A DNA stretch of 64,000 bases. Source: Schistosoma haematobium. Taxonomy: Eukaryota > Platyhelminthes > Trematoda > Strigeidida > Schistosomatidae. The first letter of the stretch is position 1. Each line of letters begins with the position of its first letter. Positions 1 to 12,600 of the stretch are shown piece by piece. Under the pieces are notes generated by a model that ran no database searches, was not told the origin of the DNA, and saw nothing but the letters and a program-made list of their open reading frames with translations. The translations under genes were made by a program, and so were the position numbers. The stretch lies in assembly GCF_000699445.3 (NCBI RefSeq), contig NC_067200.1:3140450-3204449 (forward strand), written 5' to 3'.

Positions 1-520
1 CCGAATACATGTGCGCCACACAAGTCATTCGATATGTGTGAATCTGGAATACTGCCCGTGCACCCAAACTGAAACAGGTTTTGTTAGGGGACTACACCTC
101 AAGCCTTTGACCTAAACGTCTAATCCGCAAGACAGTGGTATGATGTTAGGAGTTGTAGTCCTACGGTAATCTGTATCCAACAGGTTCAAACGCCATTTGT
201 TTCCTTAGGATCCGGGGGCCGATGTGCATCATTGGTTTGGAATTGTGGTTTTTCAACTCTCCCCTATATGAATCCTCCATGTCAACCAACCCGGTTAAAG
301 CGTTGGCCATTCGCACTTCGTCCTTTGAATTTCGTAAAAACACCAATGATACAAGGTAGTGAGTAGGACTTCTTTGGAAGTGTCCGTATACGCGTGACTA
401 TGTGAGAGCATTTCAAGAGTTTGAGCGGACTCTTCGCACCCTCGACCATATCAGGGCAATTTTTCCGTATGAGGAAACTGAACAAATTAGTTGGTGGTTC
501 ATTTACGCAGACGAACCTCT
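1..520 (+). repeat. Dispersed repeat family A, copy 1
   Basis: This stretch matches, in the same order, the copies at 18870-19400, 26500-26870, 29640-30560 and 30840-31280. Shared landmarks are a 'gcgccacaca/taa' block, an 'accgaaacagg' block, a 'caccaacccggttaaagcg' block and a 'gtgagagcatttc' block near the end. Open frames inside it do not hold the same frame between copies, so I treat it as non-coding. No class could be assigned. Confidence 0.6.
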
Positions 521-734
521 AAATACATCTAACTATTGTTTTTGCTATGTTTTACTACTTCTGTTACTTAAGTTTATCTCCTATTCATTGTGTATCTTAC
601 GTGTGTTTATCCTGAAACTGACATCGTCCGGTATTGGATAGCGTTGTTTTCACATTTCGTACCACAACAAAAATAATACTGAACCATTGGTTTCCCATTA
701 AAATTTGATTACCTGTTGTTGGACTAGAAAATTT

Positions 735-1085
735 CAGGAATCGATCTACCAGAAGGTCCAATTATGGACTTAGAATACTCATGATATAGTCCTGTCTGGT
801 GAAAACACTGATAAAATGCAGTCTTTTGATAATACTATGCAGCAATGCCAGGATGTTTGGGATGCGTTTCTCCTCTAAATGCAAGTTGTTGCTTCAGGAC
901 TGGCCTGTGTCAACACCTGAGCTAAGGATAGAGAGTTGAGTAGTCGAACGTATCGACAACCTCACTTATCTTGAAAGTCTGGTCAGCTTTAATGCGTTAA
1001 TGTTTGACAAAGTCTCTACACGGATTCGAAAAAAACGGTTCGCTTTTGCCAAACCGCGTCATCAATGGCAAAGGCGGTGGCTTGC
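735..1085 (+). mobile_element. RTE-like non-LTR retrotransposon fragment (family R1)
   Basis: Nucleotide order follows the reverse transcriptase part of the longer copy at 6063-7985, from the block before the active site through the thumb region. Many stops and indels make it a dead fragment. Confidence 0.65.
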
Positions 1086-3623
1086 ACGTGCACTATAAGT
1101 TTCGTCCTAGCGACTCCACACCGTGCATTATTTACAGAGATTGGTTGGAATTGGCGAAAAAGTGATCAGTTTATAACACAGTGACATATGGAAGAAGGCT
1201 GTGAAAACTGAGATCCGTTAGTCATTCACGATTTTTTTGTTGATGTCCTAGAGGTAGTGCAACACAGTGACGTAAGACAGCAAATATGGTTTAAAATAAA
1301 AGCCAAAGGAAGTCCTATTGTAATTTTCTTACTTTATATAGGTCAGAGGAGCTTCTGTACCTGAAAAATCCTGTGGTTGCATTTTTCCTTATGTAACCGC
1401 TTTTCCTTTGTATACCACTCTGGTCCAAATATTTATCCTTTTGCTGTTTTTACTTATATTTACTTTTCTCTGTCTTCACAATGTTAGCTTATCGTGTGGC
1501 ACATATTCATTTTAGTGTTTATTTGTACCATTTTTTGTGTTTAAATAATAAACAGTAATACTTATGTTAATTTATCTTTGCTGATGTATGGAACTTGTCC
1601 GGTGCACATTATCTCTGTATTGCTTTGAAGAACTTAATTAAATTAACATAGCATCGTGTAAGCGATATCTTCACTAAACTCTAGTACTTTTGTGAAAGTA
1701 GTTCATATTTTTTCTCAGCAAACTTCGTTTCAAGGTATTATTATACTGAACATATGAATAGAACCAAAGGATCGTAGATTGTTACAGTATAACTAGTTAC
1801 TACATCGTACTTTGTTCATATTAATTCTACTAAGACATTTCATTTCGTTTTCAGCATTGAAATAGCTGTAAGTTTAACTGTTAATATTTGATACTTGATA
1901 TAATCTGTTCTTAATAGCGTAAGAAAAATCAGTTGTAGTATGATCGTGTATAGATGTTTATAGATTTTATATCATTTGTAGCATTGATAGTGGATTTATG
2001 CAATTATAATATGTTATTTTATTATTTTTTGTTGTTAAATATGTTAATAACTTACCGAAAACCTTCCTTCTTTATCCTTCGTCACTGGTGTTTGTTTTAC
2101 CTTTTTTGTACTTGCCTAAATGTACTCCTTGTTCCTGTTTATACTCGCTAGTCGTTCACATATGAGATGGTCGCATTCGCACTACGCGTTTGTTAGACAG
2201 CACGCTTACTGATGTCTCACCTAATCAGTCAATTGGGGCAACTTATAATCCAATCATATATGGCCTTTGATTATAACGACGGTTATACCTTTCGAAATTC
2301 AAATCTGTAACTCTTCTTACTATGCTGGTCGTGTTGCATATGGATTGTGTTGAAAAAAACTTCATATTTGAAAATTACTGACGATTGTTACGCAATCTCT
2401 TTTTCACCAACCAATGTTAAAATAAAAAGACATCCTAACAACATAAATATTTAGTATCTTTAAAACCAAACTGTTGTTGTCTAAACTGTCGTTATCGAAC
2501 AAAATCAATTGTATTGCCCGACAGTAATTATTCTTTCACTTTTCTTAATTGACATTTTGTCCTTTTTCACTCAATATCTCAGTTCTCGTTTTTTGTACAT
2601 TTACAATTGCAAAACCTTCGTGATTTAATCTCACATGAACTAAGGCGCTTTTTTATTATTCCAAACTCGATTTGTTGTCTTATTTTGTAAAAAATCTGTA
2701 CTATTCCATCTCTTATTCTATCAGTGTCGTTTCTTAATCTGGTTACTTTCAAGAAAATCATTCATTCCTCCTTTCGGTATTGTATCACTAAACATTCAAC
2801 AATTCACGTACCCTAAATGTAATATTTCTTAATTTTGATAATGATTTCTTTGAAAGACAATCCACATGATAACATTGTTCTGCAAATCAGTCTTTTGTAT
2901 TATTATTGTTATTATTACCAGATCACTTATTGGTCTTCTTAGCTTAAATCGATAAATATTTTCAAGTGACAATTTAGTTAATTACACTTCAAAACATCAC
3001 TCATTTCCTCTTACTAAAAATTGACAATTATGTAATGAAAGACCTATGGTCATGATAATACAGAACAACTTATTTTTATACATCTCGATATTCGATGGTA
3101 TAATTCTCAGAAGAACCGCGTATAGTGATGTGTACTCTACGTGATCTGTCAAGTATATGTAGAAACGAAGTTTCAGGTTAATTTTTTTTCGTATTACGTT
3201 ATTTGTATTTTTCTTAAAAAAGATTTTTTAAATGTGTTTACTTTGTTTACGCCAGTTGTTGTTGCTCATAAGATAGAGGCATTTAATTAATTGTCCATGA
3301 CGAAATCCTGTTGTGGTTCTGGTTTTTATGTAGCCCTGCTAGCATGATTGATTCATTCTGTTGTGCTATTATGCATTAAGTTTATTGTTGCTACAAATGA
3401 ACAATAGCGTAAGTGAATGGTTGTTTTGTCTTGATTCATAAAAAGTGTTTCTAAAATTTTCTGACTGTCTGTCAGCAAGTGTGAAATAAGATAACCATCA
3501 CGGAGTGTTGTTTCTTGATATGTTTGTTTGTTTGTTTTCCAACTCTTTAATGATTTATTAATAAAGTTGAGTAATGTGATCTTACGTATTTGTTTTGTTA
3601 AATTTAAATTACTTGGATTTTAG
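1086..3623. other. AT-rich stretch without a recognised gene
   Basis: No conserved protein block or RNA gene was recognised. Either this is intron upstream of the first Acinus exon found here or it is intergenic. Further 5' Acinus exons could be hidden here, but none could be supported from codon content and splice sites. Confidence 0.4.
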
Positions 3624-3675
3624 AAGTCTGAAAGTCTTTGTAAGTCGCCCTCTGTATCCTCCGAATCTAAACCGG
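3624..3675 (+). CDS. ACIN1: Acinus candidate exon a
   Basis: A 52-nt open stretch between a TTTTAG acceptor and a GGGTAAG donor. It reads a Ser/Lys-rich peptide and ends in phase 1, which fits the next exon. There is no conserved motif, so it is the least certain exon of the gene. It may not be the first exon: it starts in phase 0 without ATG. Confidence 0.55.
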
Positions 3676-6600
3676 GTAAGTGCACTTGCAAATGTCAAGT
3701 ATATTATGAATTGTATATTTACGCCGTATTAAAATATGATTCCTTTTAAGTTATGGAAGGTGTCCGTTGATCTATCAAAGGGGAAAGTGCAGTAATTATG
3801 TATGTTAGTTTATAACGCATATATCTATGACGCTTGTTCATTTCTATATAGAGTACAATTATTTTAGGCTACTAGCTCAATTTTAGTGTGCCGATGTTAT
3901 TTATAGTGTCTCCGTAGTATATCACCACAGCTTAGCTTACTACTGTTATGCTCAATATAATTAGTGTGCACTTTTTTTTGGTTTTACTCCAAATTGAATC
4001 TCCTCTTTATTATTATATTTTTATTTGATCTGGTACCGCTTATCGTTATTCATAGATCCTAACAACTCAGGAGTGTCGGCTGAAGTATCGAACGTCGAGG
4101 TTACCGATGGTACACAGGTTTCAGACCCACCTATTTCGATTGCAACTGATACCAAAACAGAAGTGGAAACACAACCGGTACGTAGAAGACAGTGGGGGTC
4201 ACGCTCAATCGCGAGCACCCCATCATTGTCTTCAGAATCTTTAGAGGTAAGTTTTTGACTCTTATTCTGTAAAAAAAGCCGATGGTGTTTATTTTCTTAA
4301 ATAGAAAAGTCTAACGCAAGCACTATTTAAGATCTAAGAGAACCTTAAATATGTAATAAATAAGACTTCATTTGTTGATCAGTCTTTAAAAAACCTAGTA
4401 GTCATGTATCAGCTAAAATCCTGACATGAATTAGCTACCGTTAGTCAGTGATGGTCATCTTGCACCGGTGCAACATACGTTGAAAGCTACACAGTCAAAA
4501 AGGTGCTCGCAACTTTATACAATAATTTGTGGGCTTCACGTAATACATAACAGCACTACATAACGTAGAATTTCTGTTATAAACTAGCAATCTTTCAAAG
4601 ACACTAGAATTAAATGTTTACAGCTTCTGTTCGTCTTTCATTTTCAAAATTCATACTTCTGATGGTGTCGGTTGCCGAGTTTTCTAACCTACAAATTTTC
4701 ATTCTTACAATTTCCATAACCCCACCTGAGCGGAACTACAGTCATGTAGGAAGCAACCCCAGTACTTTATATCTGTTTTTGAAAAGAAAACAGTTAATAC
4801 ATGATTTGGAACCTGCTCCGGTCTGAGCACCCGGGTAGTGTCACAGCTCACACAGAAATCAAGTGACTTGTGTGGTGCATATGTATTTGGTGCTCCTTTG
4901 TACCAATATTTATGTTCAAATAAATAAATAAGTTGAAGATAAAATTAGTCAGTCAGGAAATGAGAGTAGACCACACTGAACAATGATGAATGGTGAGAAA
5001 ATATTAGTGCCTGAAGGTAGCAATCATATTTTCACTGTGAGTTTAGATCTCATCGATTGGCTGTCGAGTAGTGGGGGAAAGGTCAATCTCCAACTGAATC
5101 AGCGGTGTTTAGAAATAAAATAGAACTAACCACTTTAGTTCTGGGCATAAACTCCTTTAAGCTGAAGTTTAACTGGGAAGCTTTCACAATTTACTCAAAA
5201 TTGAATTGACTCAAAATCAAGTTTCTTATTTTTATTATTGTTATTATTATTTTTTTTTTAATAGAAACTCATACCAACTTCATGTTGGATACGAAGTAAA
5301 AGTACAGTGATAGATAATGAAAATGATGAAGTTTCACACACATCACCTGTTGCTATTCAGGACACCGTCAGTCATATTGATGATTCAAATGAGAAATGTG
5401 AACCGTTTAATGATGATGTTGATGATAAAGCGAAAGAGGAAAATAATGAGTTTGATCATCGAATTAAAAATAAATTATTCACCGATCATAAAAATAATCA
5501 TAATATTAATGAAGAGGACAGTTCCGACAACAGAATTAAAGACAATAGTAATGATGATAATAGTGATCGTTTACATCTTGAGCGTGAGCTTGAATTAGAA
5601 GTAGATGCAGTTGTGGAAAACATGGATACTTATGATGACAATAATAACCCTATTGAAGAAATTTCAGTTGCATATGATTCTCGTACTGTTCATTTATCGT
5701 CATCTGATATAAGCCCAAAATTAGATGTCATTATCAAGCGTGGATGTGTTGTTAATACTGCTTCTACTACTACAACTACTATTAATATAACACCACCACC
5801 ACCAATAACTATTGCTGCTATGACTACAGGCATAAATGTTAATTATCCTACTATTACACAGTCTACCAATCAAATGACAACAAAAATAGGAGAAGGACTA
5901 CAATCGAATTCATGTCATTTAACTCAAACAAAGAAATCACCACCGCCTAAACGTAAAGGTCCCAAAGGTAATTAAATAAACGTATATATGCAATTTATTT
6001 AATGTATAATCCTCTAAATTTTTCTTATAATTTTTCGTTTTATTCTTAACTTGTATTGTAACTACTCTCAGTCCAGACGTTTAGAACGATAGGCGGAACA
6101 TTTCAGAGAACAGTTCAGCTGGCCTTCAGCTACTCTACAACTACCCTCCATTCCCAGATAGTGTGAATGGAACATTGAAGTAGATCCCCCAACTCTAGCA
6201 GAAGTTTAAAAGGCTATAGCTAATCTGAAACGAGGAAGGGCAGCTGATCCAGATGGATTAGCTCCAGAGGTCTTTAAAGATGGTGGTCCAATTTTAGCGA
6301 TTAGGTTGACTAATATTTTAGCTAAGATCTGGGAGTTAGACGTTGTTCCATCTGAATGGTCACAATCACTTATCGTCCCAATATATAAGAGAGGGTTAAA
6401 ATCATCCTATGAAAACCATAGAGGGATTAGTTTAACTAATATAGTATCTAAAATACTAGCCTCGATAATTATCAAACGCCTAACTAAGACTCGTGAACTA
6501 CAAACTCGAGAGAACCAAGCTGGCTTTAGACCTGGTCGTGGCAGCATCGACCACATATTCACCATTCGTCAGGTTCTAGAACATAGGCATACTTATCGGC

Positions 6601-9600
6601 GTCCGACAATGGTGGTTTTTCTCGACTTAAAAGCAGCATTTGACTCGGCAGACCGCGAGATTCTGTGGCAGTGTCTGTCATTGAAAGGCGTACCCCAGAA
6701 GTACATAAACCTTGTGAAGGCTCTTTACAAGAACACTACCAGTCGAGTGAGAGCTTATGACGAACTGTCATCTGCTTTTGCAACCTCAAGTGGTGTCCGT
6801 CAAGGCTGTTCACTTCCTTTATTTCTGTTTAACTTCATCATAAACTTACTGATGGAAATAACATTCTCATCGACTGAATTCTCGGGTATTGATCTCCTTC
6901 CAAGAGGTCCACTTATCGACTTAGAATGCGCAGATGATATAGTCCTGTTTAGTGAAGACGCTGATAAAATGCAGAGTCTTCTGGTAGCACTAAGCCACAA
7001 TGCCAGAATGTTTGGAATGCGCTTCTCTCCCTCTAAATGCAAGTTGTTGCTTCAGAACTGGTCTGCATCAACACCTGAACTAAGGATAGGGAGTGAAGTA
7101 GTCGAACGCGTTGACAACTTCACTTATCTTGGAAGTGTGATCAGCCCTAATGTGTTGGTGTCTGACGAAATCTCAACACGGATTCGAAAAGCTCGCTTGG
7201 CTTTTGTCAACTTACGTCACCTATGGCGAAGGCAAGATATTCGTCTATCAATAAAAGGACGAGTATACTGTGCGGCAGTCCGTTCTGTTTTAATTAACGG
7301 CAGCGAAACATGGCCATTAAGAGTAGAAGACACTCGTAAGCTCCTAGTATTTGACCACATATGCCTTAGAAATATTGCTGGCGTCTGCTCGGATCACCGA
7401 GTAAGTAATAGTGAGGTTAGACGCAGGGTATTAGGGAATGACGGTAAATCAGTTGATGAGGTTATGAATCTTCATCGACTGAGATGGTTGGGCCACGTGT
7501 TACGTATGCCTGAACACCGATTACCACGAAGTGCAATGCTATCCGGTATTGGAAATGGTTGGAAGAAAGTTAGGGGCGGCCAAACCAAAACGTGGCATCA
7601 GTGCTTGAAGTCACTAACTTCTAGTCTGAGCCATGTTAGTAGATGCAGACTACTTGCTTGGGGTCCGCGTGACTATGGTAACCAATGGTTGGAGACTCTT
7701 GGTGACATGGCTCAGAATCGATCACAATGGCGTCGGTGTATACACTCCCTGTCTTCCCTTAAACTAAGAGATTAAAATTGCCCTATATGTTTCTTTCTAT
7801 GAACTAATTCTTTCTTCCTGTACTATATCCTTATTGCAATCTTTCTTTTACATATTACCACCTCTAAATTAACTACTTTTATGAATCCTTTGTCCATCTT
7901 GTTGTGTTAATGAGGTATGGCAACTTGGACCGATGCATAAATGTGCCTGGTCCTACGTTGTAGCTGACTGACTGACTTATTATTTTGAATGAGACTAAAC
8001 ATGACTAAGAAATATTTCTTCCTTTCTAATTTGTTTCTGTGTGGAAGAAAACTAGCGATGGCTAAACGAAAAACATAGCATCAATCCATGAAGTTATTGA
8101 CAATTGAAATGAGCCATGTTAACACATCTAAACTACCTGGTCGGGGTCCACTTTATTACCATTACCAGTGGTTGAAGACTCCGGGTAACATGGCTCAAAA
8201 TAGTTTGGAGCTGCCTAGATGTATCCACTCTTTGTCTTTGCCCAGATTTTAAGCTTTTTAATTCTTGATCATTTTCTTCTTATTTCACTGATTTATATTT
8301 TCATGTATCGAAATTTAATCCATTCTATTACCACTGATGCTATTATCATCTGTACCATTTTGGGATTCGCCCTGACAATCACCTCTACTAATGAGGTGTG
8401 ATAAAATGATTCAGTGTTAATACAGATCAGGTTTTACATAGCGTTGGACTGACTGACTTTGAGTCGAATTTGTCTTCAAGTTTTAGTGATGTTTACATTG
8501 ATTGAATCGCCCCATAGAAATAATTATATCATGGTTTTCTAAGACATATATGAACATGTTAGTAGCTTAATGGTTAAGACGTGCGACTTTCAACCACGAT
8601 CGTATTGTTAGCACGCTCACACTTTTATGATTAACTTCTCCGTTCAAATCAGTGCGACGTTATTGCTTTACTTGGTGAATATTGCACAATTCGAAGGTTA
8701 AAAAGGGTAATTAAATGAAAAATCAACTCATCACAGATATTCATTTTGTCCGTCTACATTTCAAATCCATCCATTAAGTCTGCTTATTCCGTAAGGTATT
8801 CTTTTACTGCCTAGTATTCTCGAGCATCTTGCTTCACTCGACTGGTTCGAAAATCAAAATACGACTTGAACGGAACGTAAATACATATTACGAAACAAAA
8901 CAGTAAGTTAGGTAGAAAAATGTTAGTATATATGTAAATTTTACGCAGTGATATTTCGAAGTCTTTCCAGCTCGTCCATTGGTGTCGATTAGTTAGGAAC
9001 GAAGATCTAAGTTAGAGGTTACTAACATAATTGTTACTCTTCTATCGACTGGAATTAAATTTCTGTTTCTGCATTATTTCTTATTTTTGAAATTAGAAAC
9101 AAAGGCTGTAGGCTATTTGGTGGAACCACCAGAGCGTATTGAACCCGTACAACCTGCTAAGCATCCACAAACGGATATTGTTTATATTCGCTTTCTTGTA
9201 CGACCATTTACTGCTGAACAATTGCGTCAAATGGTTGTAACTCATTTCGGTCCAGTTGTTGATCTATGGCTGGATAAAATCAAATCATCTTCACTTATAC
9301 GCCTGCAAACAGTTGAATATGCTGCAAAGTAAATAAAATTTATTGATTAACGTAGTTTATATACACTGTGAACCGTTTATCTATAAACTATGTATTACTT
9401 GTATGTCTACTACTACTTTAATACTGTATAAATGAAGTTTATATATATGACCAATTTTTTCGGTGTTACTTTTGTCTCACTACTCAAATGGATTGAAATT
9501 CTCAGTGATTCTAATTTCTTGTCCAGTATGCAAATTTCTAATCATTGATAACCTATTGGTGAAGCCACTTCTCAAGATGAACTGTCATCGTCTTTCAGCT

Positions 9601-12600
9601 AACCTTTTCTTATCCAACTTGAAAATAATCATTCTTTGTACTACCAATTGTGTATAATAAAATGACCTGAGTATGATGCTTCCTATCGTATGTTTTAATT
9701 GTTGCCTAGATATAATGTTTTCTGACGTAAACATTTGAGATTTAACATCATCATACATTGCACATACTTCTTGATCTAGTTAGAACTGGTTCTCTTAATT
9801 AAAGTTGTAAATGAAAGTTGACCAATCGTCGAATGTGATATGAATTTTCTTTAAGTTATTGCTGCACCTTAGCTATTAGTGTAATTTATCTGTAGATCTG
9901 GGGAAACCGGCATCACCATATGTTTATCATTGAAGCTCTAATTATCACAGTATCTATTTAATAATTAAATACGTTTAAATATTGCCATATTTCATTCCAT
10001 ACAGATGTCGTGACGGATTAGATGGAAGTCGTTGGCCATCAATGAACCCACGTGTGTTACGCTGCGACTACGCAAGTACAGATTTATTTGAATGGATGAA
10101 GGTCAACGGAGATTCTAGTGATCTTCAACCACCGAAGCATTTGTTACTTGGTGACGCTTCTTCAAATACAGAGATTTCCATAGTGGAAGCTGATAAATCA
10201 GGTTTGTACTTTTCGATTTTCATAATTGATTCATTTTTTCTCTCAATTCCATTTGTAAACATCTATCAATGAATTATAGTTATATTAAATATCGAAGCTT
10301 TTTTATTTTGAATCAACACAATTTAATCCTACAACTTAAATTATACCCTTTTTTTGAGGTTCTAAAATTTCTATAGCAATGAACTTGTTTATAGTCACTG
10401 TTGAGCTAAAGGTTCTCACGCTGTTTCACTTTATTCGATTTAGAAAATCGGATAGTATCACTAACCCTACTCTGTGTATCTTAACGCTCTGATTAGGTGA
10501 TAATTTTATATTAACACCCTCCAAATCCCAGCTACGCAATGGTAAATCCAATGTGAATACTTTTCAACAGAACTTGTATCACGCTCTCAATAAGTATTAA
10601 GCAACCCAAAATGATTAAGAAGACAAATATTTTATTTTCCGCTCCAACCTAAGATAATACACAGAAAACTGTGTCCTCGTAAATCTGCCATCCAGATTGC
10701 GAGTTCCATGGCGTTCGGTTCAATGGCACACACGATCTAAGAGTTTGAATCGGTGACCGTTAACAGATCGTGTTTGCCTGATTCTAGTTGAATTTTTTTA
10801 AAAGAAATGTCAATACAAACTATATTTTTACTTTTACCGTAATTTTCATTGTTTTGTTGGTATCAATATTTAACGTTAAACTTCATTGCTTATTGTTTCG
10901 TATATCTTATCTGTTATAAGTGGTTGTTGAATGATTTGGTTCTAGAAAGGTTACAACATCACATACACTATATTTTCTTCACCCTTTCGATCAAATTTCC
11001 CATAAAATTTTGTTTTGGGTTCCGATCAATATTACAGCTATAATTGTTATGAATGTTTTGTAATTTTCGTTTTTCATACTTTTTAACTTTCTTATTCACT
11101 AAAACCAAAATGATCATAGAATTACTCAATTTTGTTAAGAATAATTAAAGTCTTACTGAAAACAGTAACTGCGAATACATTTTTTAAATTTGACTTTTTC
11201 CCTTTTCTGATTAGTTACCTTTCAGTTTACTAACTTTCTAAATGTTTGAAGGATACTTTGACGTTACTAAGTATATTGGATTGTGTCGGAATATCAATTG
11301 TTTTAGGCATTTCGTTTTCTTGTTTACTTAACAGCTTATTGTTATACTGTTGTGTTGAGTTTGTGTTACTGAGTTCGTAGTGAAACCATTAGTATAAAAT
11401 TAGCTTAATTGATCCTAAATTCGCAAGTATTGTAGCCCAACCGAAATCCCTAATAAACATGATCGTTTTTGTTAAAACCATTATACTTATTCTTTGATGT
11501 TTGTTATCATAATTCGGTTTAAGATTCTACAGTTGTCTATACAATAACTGACTTATCAAATTTGTATTAGTTTCATGTATGTGAAGTATTTATAAAATGT
11601 AAAAGTATAACATTTACAGAAATTTCACTTTGATTTGTGTAGTTGAAAATATGTTTTCGAAGTCTTATCGATTCAGTACGTATTACACTGTCACTAAGTC
11701 TGTTTATTTCAGACTGCTTACTTTTTCGATGTTCTCTGTAATTCAGTAAATTTCGTCTCCAAATATTTATTGTTTTATTTTGATTAAGATCCTATGCATT
11801 ACTATTTGTGATATCAATAATATTCAACAATCTTCACAACATTATACTAATAATTATTATATGTCCACTAGGGATTAATTTCATTGTATTCAATGAAACG
11901 TGATCACGTGATATCACAGGTTCATTAAAGTTAGACTTCCACACCATTGGATGTCGTTTTAGTGGTTTAGAGGTTAGGTGTTCACACGTGAGACTAAAAG
12001 ACCTGGATTCAATCCCCTGCGGTTGATCCGGGAATACTCCATTACTCCGGGATTTCATACTATGAAGAAGAACTTGTCTAGTGCTTTTTGGTTTTCAGCT
12101 CGACTTGTGATATCGGTGGCATGCAATAGTCTCCACAAGTATTTATTATTATTATTATTATTAATGGCTTTATTCAATATTATATTTTGGTACAATATAG
12201 AATTCTCAGCACAATAGTTGTTCGTTAAACTAGTGATATGTCATAAAATTCCCTAGTTTTACCATACTTCTCTGTTCGTCATTGTCCTCGTTCTCATTCT
12301 CCGTTATAATGAACTATTTTCCTGATAAGTGTTTCGTTCTGTGTTTTTAGATAATGGTTTTACGACATCCACAGACCAAGAAAAAAAACCTATCGATCTA
12401 AGACGAAAATTAGAACGAAGCAATCGAGACATAGAGCAGCCTCTTTCTGTTACCAAATCTCGACAAGGTGAAAATAAAGAGACTCCAATAGCTGAAGCGA
12501 AACGTAAGTATTTAGTCTGATTCAATATTGTGTAATACTTGTCTGATTTTACTTTCCTGTTTACCATCATCAAGTTTTTGCATTGTTGAAAAAACATTAA

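Noticed and set aside
402..641. Plus-strand 79-codon frame as an upstream Acinus exon
   Set aside because: Its first part is repeat family A, found in four other places, and no phase-matching splice sites tie it to Acinus.
5317..5598. Second frame inside Acinus exon c
   Set aside because: A shadow frame rich in Met and Ile, produced by the Asp/Asn codon bias of the real exon.
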